Source: Rhexocercosporidium sp. MPI-PUGE-AT-0058 (Eukaryota; Ascomycota; Leotiomycetes; Helotiales). Taken from it: DNA of 64,000 bases. The notes below the pieces were generated by a model, which did no database searches, was not told the DNA's origin, and saw nothing but the letters and a program-made list of their open reading frames with translations. The stretch covers positions 372,001-436,000 of the forward strand of contig JAGTJL010000013.1 of NCBI GenBank assembly GCA_020746875.1. Direction: 5' to 3'. Both the position numbers and the translations under genes were made by a program. Positions 57,394 through 64,000 of this stretch are shown here, one piece after another (the stretch's first letter is position 1; every line of letters starts with the position of its first letter).

Positions 57394-60000
57394 ATGTTGT
57401 ACGAAATGGATACCATTTACCAGTCATCATGCGAACCTCAATTCGACTATGTGTTCGGCGTTGCTGAGAATCGATCATCATGCCAGAGCGGCACTCGAAA
57501 AACCTCTGACGCTGTATCGAATCGTAGGCTCTCCACAACTCCAAGGACACCTCATTTCGATACAGATCCGTTCTCCCAGTATCTCGACTCGACGGGTAAC
57601 AAAGAACTTCCTTCGCCCCTTTCTACAGCGCTACCATCGGTGTCAGGGGGCTACCTATCTGGTTCTTCGATTGCTGAATACGCAACACCCCTAGCAGCAA
57701 TGCCAACTCTCTCCCCTGTCTGTGATATTGCATTGCCATCAACCTTTCATATACACGAGATGAAAGAATATGCCTGTCCCTATTTGACCTGCCTGCGAAG
57801 CTTCACACGGCCATGTGATCTTTTACGCCACTCTCAGATCCATACTGCCACGAAGTATCATTGTCTCCTGCCTGGATGTCCTGCAGCTGGTGAAGGAGGT
57901 TACTGGGGAAGAGCTAAGCTAACAGAGCATTTGTGGAAAAGACATGGAGATTTGGGCTTTTGCAAGGGCGATTTAGTGTATGAACCCCCCCCCCCCCCCC
58001 CTCAAAGAGACAGAGTTTCCATCCAGCTAGATAAATTTTATCACGTCAATTTGTTAATGTCAAGCAGGAGAACCCGTCCGCCAGAGACTACAATGGCCGC
58101 TCAAGTCCTTTTGGCAAGCCAAGAAAGCGAGCCTAGAACAGCCTTTCATGACTCTAGGGCAGTCTTGAACGAGAAATGTTCTTCGATGCCTTCGTTCAAT
58201 AACAAAGATGTACTTGAGGTAGCGAAACGACCTCAATTCATAATACTACAAGGCCAGGGTCTAGGTCAGCAAGAAACAGCAGGCGTAAACGAGAACGTGA
58301 GAAGTTTCGACATGATTGACGCCAAAGATGATAGGTGGAAAGAGTTTCCTGCCACTGAAGAGCAAACAACATCATGTGGGGAGAATATCATGTCGAACCG
58401 AGCACCTTGGAAGCTGATGGGAAAATTGAGTTCAATCGAGAGCCCTAGCGAAAAGTTTGTGGGTGATATCTTCCAGGAACACTATGATCAACCCCTTTCA
58501 TCTCCTGCCTCATCTTTCACCTCCCATGGGAGTGAGAATACGCATTCCTCATCCAGCTCCGAACCAGAAATTTGGACGCCAACAAGTCATCGTGTTCCCA
58601 GAAAGAGGACGGATAAGAACAATGAGGAGGATGAGGATGATAATGAGAGCTGGGGATACAAGAAACCAAAGGTTGGTCTAAGTAAGGGCCCACAAAGTAA
58701 TCTTACCAAAACGACAGGCCGGAGGCTTGCCTGCCTATTCCACATATCCAATTCGGAAAAGTATTGCAAGAATGGCACCACATGCATCAAGTACAATTCC
58801 TGTTCAGGTCCAGGCTTCCCAGAGTGGCATTATCTGAAGTAAGCTTCCTCTCCACAGACGAGTCGCATCACCGACCATTTGCATCTCCTGAAATGCTGAC
58901 CTTTTAAGACAACACTTGGGGAAGTCCCAAAGTGCAGTACATATCAAAATTCGATGTGATAGATGTCTTGAACCTTTTAAGACAGCTAATGCTGCCCTAA
59001 AGCATATGCAGTCCGAACCTTCAAAATGTCCAAGGCATCAAACTTGTGTTGTCGAAGAGGATATTGATCAACAAACATGGACGAAGATAGATCAAGAGGT
59101 TTCGAGGCAAGGGTTCGCAGCGCTTCCAGAGCTCGTTAGCCAAACGATCAAGGATATGGTCGAACGGAACGTAGTTGCCTATGCTCCAGAGAAGCCGCTC
59201 GAGACTCGCAAGGCTGAACTTAGTAAGTGGTACATGGCATGGCATATACTGTTTCCCGAAGCTAGATTCCCGCAAAACCCTTGTAGGTACTGAAGCTTCA
59301 TCAGTCCGTCTCATAAGCTAACGACTCTCAGTTTATGATAACGAGACTTCCATGTCAGTGACCAAGACGAGTCGCCTTGTCAAGACTTTCAAAGAAACGG
59401 TTGAGACTTGTATAGAAGCTGGAGAGATTGAAGGAATCAACGAAGACACTTTAGAAAAGTTGCAGGAGTGTCTACGGACTGCCATAAAAACCTCATCCAG
59501 AAACAGCCAGGAGACACTAGGCCATCAAGCACCCAGCACATCTACATCTCTTCAATCACTTCAAGTGCGAGAATCCACAGTCGAAACCCCCACAGCCTTC
59601 GCATCTGCAATCATTCTACAGCAAGCATTTAACGATAGCTCAGCCCTAGAAAGGCACGATCATAACGATTTGATTGGGCCGCCAGTCTCGGATTACATGT
59701 CAAGAGGTAGCGGTACCACCACTACATTCCTCTACCCGAATATCTTCTAATGGAAGTTATACAGATTTTCTCGAAGCTCAACAATTTCCACCGAATTTTT
59801 CCAGCAGCCATAGGCAACCCAGTGTCGATAACCAGATCAACAACTCTGACTTCAACACCACAGCGAACGATAATCACGTTGACATGCATAATCCAGATGG
59901 CCGCAACTTGGTATGGGCGCAGATGGGGGAAGAGCGCGATACTTCGTGGGACGATTTACTGAACTTGGACGGTTCTATTCCTAGCGATATCCTGTTTTGA
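57394..60000 (+). CDS. C2H2 zinc-finger protein, probable transcription factor
   Basis: Exons 57394-58838, 58909-59282, 59332-59706 and 59765-60000. Introns are 70, 49 and 58 bp with CTGAC, CTAAC and CTAAT branch sites. The product is 809 residues. A classical finger lies near residue 128 (C-x4-C-x12-H-x3-H in YACPYLTCLRSF.. to SQIH). A second, longer one near 153-180 ends in EHLWKRHG. At about 440-510 is the fungal module that starts RRLACLF, has a Cys/Gly-rich core (CSGPGFPEWHYLKQHL) and ends with a further Cys/His group (RCDRCLEPF). It is followed by a Trp/Leu-rich helix. The flanks are Ser/Pro/Thr-rich. A run of 17 C at 57985-58001 encodes six prolines and is prone to slippage. The start could also be the ATG at 57406. 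Confidence 0.88.
57985..58001. repeat. Poly-C tract of 17 within the coding sequence
   Basis: Uninterrupted C17 inside exon 1 of the zinc-finger gene, read as six Pro codons. Gain or loss of one base would shift the frame after the first two fingers and remove the second half of the protein. Confidence 0.9.
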
Positions 60001-61486
60001 CCTCCCTGGCACATTAGGCACGTGTTGAGTCTCGGGCTGGATGACCCTATTGACTGCTTTGTTGCTTAGAGCTGCTCATTGCTTGTACATACATACAAAC
60101 ATCTACAATTACGGAATTTGAACAACAATTCAGGTTTTGCTGTCAACATCACTTGAAGAGCTTCATTACATGATGAAATCGTACCAGGTGGTATCTGATG
60201 ATGCTTTGATATTCCGATTGTGCAGGAAGAGGAGCGGGGGGGTTGACAAAGCTATCCAAAAGCTAATGATTAGCAGACAGGCTTCTCCATGGGATAGGAA
60301 TTCCCAGGGCATAACTCCAATATTTGTTTTTCTTCCAAGTCTAGGGCGTGTGCTTGCAATATGTAACATCCTCTTTTCTTTTCATCCTGTACAAAAAGAG
60401 CCAAAAAGATCTGACAATATGATGCAGCATGCTACCTAGAGCTACGAAAGTAGACACTGGTCACCTCTTGCTTTCTCAAGGCGCGGATATTGGCACACGA
60501 AGTATTGATGGACATGAGCAGGTCATAATTATATATCTGTTTTGCGATATCCAATTATTGGCTAGCGCGCGGCAAAGCTGGGTGACATCTTGGGCATATG
60601 AGCAGAATTATGAAGACACAACTTTTTAAGATGCGAGGAATAAATCGATATCTTGAGGCTCTTTTTACATCATTTTGAGTTCTCGGATGATTTTCATTGT
60701 TTAGGTCTGGCGGGGCTTCGTTGTCTCCAATATGGTTCTTGTTGCAGCCATCCAGCGTGTCCTCATGCTCCACGCTATCCCGCAGCACTTTGTACTTCTG
60801 CTCTTTATTCGAAGAAGCAGGACAGCAAGACTCTATTCCGATTGAAGGTAATTTGAGACATGGGATTCATTTGGGAAAGTGGCTAGAATGGAGATATGTT
60901 GAGACTGGCGCGAAGGATACGAAAATGGCTGTGTTTATTGAGAACGGAGCGTGAGGGGAATGGGCATTGGGTTCGTCGATCCAGAACAGCAGAAAATTTA
61001 AGGATAGTATATTTTCCCTCTCATCTCAACTCCACAGCATCGAATCTGGCTCTTTCGACACGCTCAAAGAATGAACAATACATATATCTGGAGACGAGGT
61101 TCGGGTGTGTGTTTGCACTCGCACAACAGTTGAGACTTTTAGAACGCATAATTTATTGTGAAATTGGTGCTCATTGTTCGACTGCGATTGAGCAATTAAC
61201 TAGTTATATGGAAGTAGACCATGAAATCTGCTCAGTCAGGAACCCACGACTGCTGCTTGCCCCTCCAATGTGACTCTGTAGCAATAAGGCGCCTAGAGTC
61301 CCGAATCGTGTCAAGGCTCTCGTGCAAATGTAAACTCGGTCGTACGTATCCTCATCCTTTGCTACCACGAAACATGGAGTCTCGAATGCATTGCTCGCTC
61401 AGCGCTGGTCTGGTGCATTCTGGCAATAGAGAGCAAGGCTGACAAGATTGCTGGCAGGGGTCTACTAGAGTCAGCTCAAATTCTCA
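60001..61486 (+). other. Intergenic with ankyrin-like remnant
   Basis: 1.5 kb downstream of the zinc-finger gene. Frames at 60137-60330 (IFRLCRKRSGGVDKAIQ, then ASPWDRNSQGITPIF) and about 60450-60520 (GHLLLSQGADIGTRSIDGHE) look like successive ankyrin units. They are in different frames with no credible intron between them. A possible continuation near 60650-60950 is too degraded to be sure. Probably a second decayed ankyrin gene, older than the one at 8.3-10.1 kb. Confidence 0.4.
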
Positions 61487-61953
61487 TCACACGGTCGGAG
61501 GACACACCGTGGCAAGAACGTCAACCTGGCAACACATTCTTGTACCCGGATTGCAAGTATCGAAGTTCTTCCTACCTGTACAGTCACATCAGTCTTGGAC
61601 ATCTTCAAATGTTATGAAGCTCGGTCATGTGACATACCGTAAATGCAGTTGTTGCTGTTTGGATTGAGCTTGTAGCTGATGAGAGGAGCGAGTTGGACGA
61701 TGATCGGAATATCGCCTTGGAAGGTTGACTCGCAGCAGAGGAGAGCACCGCCGTTGACGTTTGCGCATTCCGGAGACGGAGTTTTGGTCCAGAGCTCACG
61801 TGGTGGAGGCGTGCTGAGAAGTGGAACAAGGTCGAGCAGAGCACCGACGGCATCGAGAAGTTGGGGGAGGGCGAGAGCTGGTGGGAATATGGCAGTAAAG
61901 ACCAGGAGAATGAGAATGAAGGTGGTACTGGTACTGGTGGTGGTGGATGGCAT
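61487..61953 (-). CDS. Class I hydrophobin
   Basis: Minus-strand exons 61953-61638 and 61575-61487. The 62-bp intron has a GTATGT donor, an ACTGATGTG branch region and a TACAG acceptor. Product 134 residues. A signal peptide covers about residues 1-28. A Leu/Pro-rich stretch follows, then eight cysteines spaced C-x9-CC-x29-C-x9-C-x6-CC-x8-C, which fits class I. The loop after the first CC is hydrophobic (IPIIVQLAPLI), as needed for self-assembly into amphipathic films on spores and aerial hyphae. The start MPSTTT was preferred over an in-frame ATG at 62013 because it puts the signal peptide at the N-terminus. The last exon supplies four of the eight cysteines, so the unspliced reading would not fold. 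Confidence 0.88.
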
Positions 61954-63819
61954 GTTTGCGGTCTGGTGATGAGCTGGTGGACGGGACGGGCACACAGGTT
62001 TAGATGGTGGCAAGAAATGAGATGATCTTTGGTTCCGAGATCCGGGAAATGAGGTAAAGAGGTAGTATGAGATTGTAGAGGGATGGTGAGTGGTGTCTTG
62101 AGATTGTGTTCTTGTAGATGAAGTTGCTGAAGGGCTCCCTTTCCAGGAGTCTGATATCTCCGCTGTGTTGGCGAACGGGAAAGGCAGAAAGTAGGGGAGA
62201 GCCGGAGAAAAAGACGACTATGAGATCCATGACTGTGGTTCGGCAATAGTTCCCATTCCACCGAGGAGTGCTTTCCTCCATGTAGCAACGTTGTTGTTGA
62301 GAAGTGATCGGGCAGGAGGGAAGGGATCAAGAAGCAAGGACAACCATCCGACTGCATGGCCCTTCGCACGCGACTTCGCAGCAAGAATAGCCTGGAGAGG
62401 ATGGATGATGAGAGAAATGGAAAGAACACTCGACGTCAACTGTAACACTGCTTGGGGTTTAATGATAAGCTTAGTCGACGAGACGAGAATGAGACGAAGC
62501 TGTTGATGATGTGTGCGGGTCGACGTTATGTTTTGGTACTCGGTAACGTCCTGCGGGCAACAGCAAAAGCGACAGGCTGAAAATGCCCGACCATCCATCC
62601 CCCTGCCTGCAATGAGCAAGCAGCAGTCTCTCAAGCCCATGTAGATGCACGTCTGACACTTCTCGCATTCCACATCAAAAGTCAAAACTGCTCTAAATTC
62701 AACGTCGTTTTATCGCTAATCATCCTCTATTGATGTTTCCTGCTTCTCCCTCAAACCCATTCTTCCCCCCACCAGAACATCCACCTCTCCCACTTCAATC
62801 CCCAATCTGAATGTTTCGGGTCGCTGCTGCACAGGTATGACAGGGAAACTCTGGCCTGCATGATCGTTGTGCTCTGGACGGTTCTGCTGTATTTGTTACA
62901 ACCGTCGCGTTCCCTAATATCCGACATGTCGAGTACCGCCACCAGCTTGGCCTCTGATTTTGTCTGTGTACTAACTTAGTCCTTCCCGCTCTCGTAGTCT
63001 GAGATGACACAAAACAGATACGATGCGGTTGACGACGACCCGGTATCTCCGCTTGGAAGTTCTCCATGCAGCTCCCCAAACAACGGATGGGTCCATTATG
63101 CTGCCTTCCATGATCGGTGAAGCTCAACAAGCCGGGTGAATGTTGTCCTGGTATCTACCACGCTGGCTTCGCAACGGAGATCTGCGTCAGCGGAAAGCAG
63201 ATCTGATCACAATCCCCACAACAACTACCGGGGAACACCGGGAAAGCTTACATGGAAAGCCATTTGGGGGTTCGGGATGGCGACTTCGGGGGTCATGGGG
63301 AGCATGCATCGGGACAAGCAGAACCCTCAAATTGCGAGGCACCTGTGTTGGAATTCCCTCAAGAACGAGACCCCATAACAAAGTCCGTACTTTGATATGA
63401 TAGCCTCATCTAGACCACTCGGCTGTTAAAGAAATTCTTAATATAAATCGCTAGCAATGTGTCAAACTCAGGAAAAGGGGGCGAATGCGGAACAAGCGAG
63501 CGAGCCAATGGGCATCAACAGACTCATCTACTCGTCGCTGCCATTTTCATTCAGAGTTCATCAACCAGGTGCGGCGAGGCGACCATTCGGACTTCCAAGA
63601 GTCACCAGAGGCAACTTGACCCGGATCTTCACTATCTCATTCGAACGAGGGAAGTCACCATTCCTTCTCAAGCCGCGTCCCGGTACCACTTAATCGGCTG
63701 GGCATCAGAGAGTCGGGACAAGAAATCCACCATGACTTGCCCCGAACCGAGCATCATGTCGCTAGCTTGCTCATAAAGGCATCGCTCGTAATCGACTTCT
63801 AGATCTTTATTCACTTTCT
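61954..63819. other. Intergenic 1.9 kb, possible small exon
   Basis: Contains the promoter of the minus-strand hydrophobin gene. On the plus strand, 63003-63120 reads as a coding-like exon (MTQNRYDAVDDDPVSPLG onward, ending in stop) behind a CGTAG acceptor. The only in-phase donor would give an intron of 37 nt, which is too short to trust. No other gene can be supported. Confidence 0.4.
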
Positions 63820-64000
63820 CTACTTCATAACCTCTTCAGTGAATGCTACCCTTGTCTTCGATACTGCTGTAATCAGGTCTTCCCAGGCCACCATCTTCCT
63901 CATCCTCCTCCTTTCTTTATCCTCAAATTCGTTACACCCTTCTTGAACAAACGCAATACTATCACGAATCAGCTCCCAGGCCCTCAAATTGTCTAAAGCA
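63820..64000 (-). CDS. C-terminal part of a gene cut by the window edge
   Basis: The minus strand from the right edge to a TAG at 63820-63822 is open and has strong coding character: a charged helical segment of 59 residues containing LRAWELIRDSIAFVQEG, a KERRRMRKM basic run and ending TRVAFTEEVMK. It is convergent with nothing identified. The family cannot be told from this fragment. Confidence 0.55.
   Translation of the reverse strand, partial: ALDNLRAWELIRDSIAFVQEGCNEFEDKERRRMRKMVAWEDLITAVSKTRVAFTEEVMK

Noticed and set aside
61605..62429. 274-codon minus-strand ORF over the hydrophobin gene
   Set aside because: It is a shadow frame. The hydrophobin frame has a signal peptide, eight cysteines and a spliced last exon.
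62218..62685. 155-codon minus-strand ORF with many Cys near its start
   Set aside because: No signal peptide, no repeat of a known pattern and weak composition later on. Probably chance.
1..64000. Search by eye for tRNA, rRNA and CRISPR
   Set aside because: No sequence with a full set of A and B boxes and a foldable cloverleaf was found, no rRNA segments and no regularly spaced repeats. tRNAscan-SE would settle the first point.

Overview
The window is nuclear DNA from a filamentous ascomycete. The real genes have short introns (about 48 to 146 bp) with GT..AG borders and CTAAC/CTRAY-type branch sites. Their products are fungal: Pescadillo, a G1 cyclin, hydrophobins, a fungal-type C2H2 regulator and small cysteine-rich secreted proteins. 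A Leotiomycete would fit, but that is only an inference from general protein character.

Layout. 0-6.5 kb: two forward housekeeping genes, the ribosome-biogenesis factor Pescadillo/NOP7 and a long C-terminally membrane-anchored protein that resembles Mtc4. 7.8-12.1 kb: a decayed stretch with an ankyrin-repeat pseudogene and a hemerythrin-like pseudogene, both on the minus strand, plus two unplaced ORFs. 12.8-15.3 kb: two small spliced forward genes of unknown function. 17.9-18.3 kb: a spliced minus-strand gene for a secreted eight-cysteine protein, with its own TATA box. 18.5-37.5 kb: almost no credible coding sequence. It holds an AT-rich degenerate relic near 23.3 kb, many microsatellites and alternating purine- and pyrimidine-rich blocks. 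Its last 2.5 kb is pyrimidine-rich and has two candidate leader introns, so it may be a long 5' leader for the cyclin gene. 37.6-38.8 kb: a two-exon Cln/Puc1-type G1 cyclin. 40.7-43.3 kb (minus): a seven-exon gene for an unrecognised 667-residue protein, divergent from a five-exon gene (44.0-52.3 kb, plus) for an unrecognised protein of 2,674 residues that appears to be built from divergent internal repeats. 53.2-53.7 kb: a DUF423-type small membrane protein. 54.2-62.0 kb: a surface-protein region with a hydrophobin-like gene, a hAT-type MITE with a perfect 8-bp target duplication, a four-exon C2H2 zinc-finger gene, an ankyrin-like remnant and a class I hydrophobin. At the right edge the C-terminal exon of another minus-strand gene enters the window.

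The genes do not form one pathway. Two themes recur. One is growth control (ribosome biogenesis and the G1 cyclin). The other is secreted or surface cysteine-rich proteins lying among decayed paralogue-type genes and mobile DNA. Exon junctions were worked out by hand from splice signals and reading-frame continuity. In every spliced gene with both ends in the window the joined length is a multiple of three.
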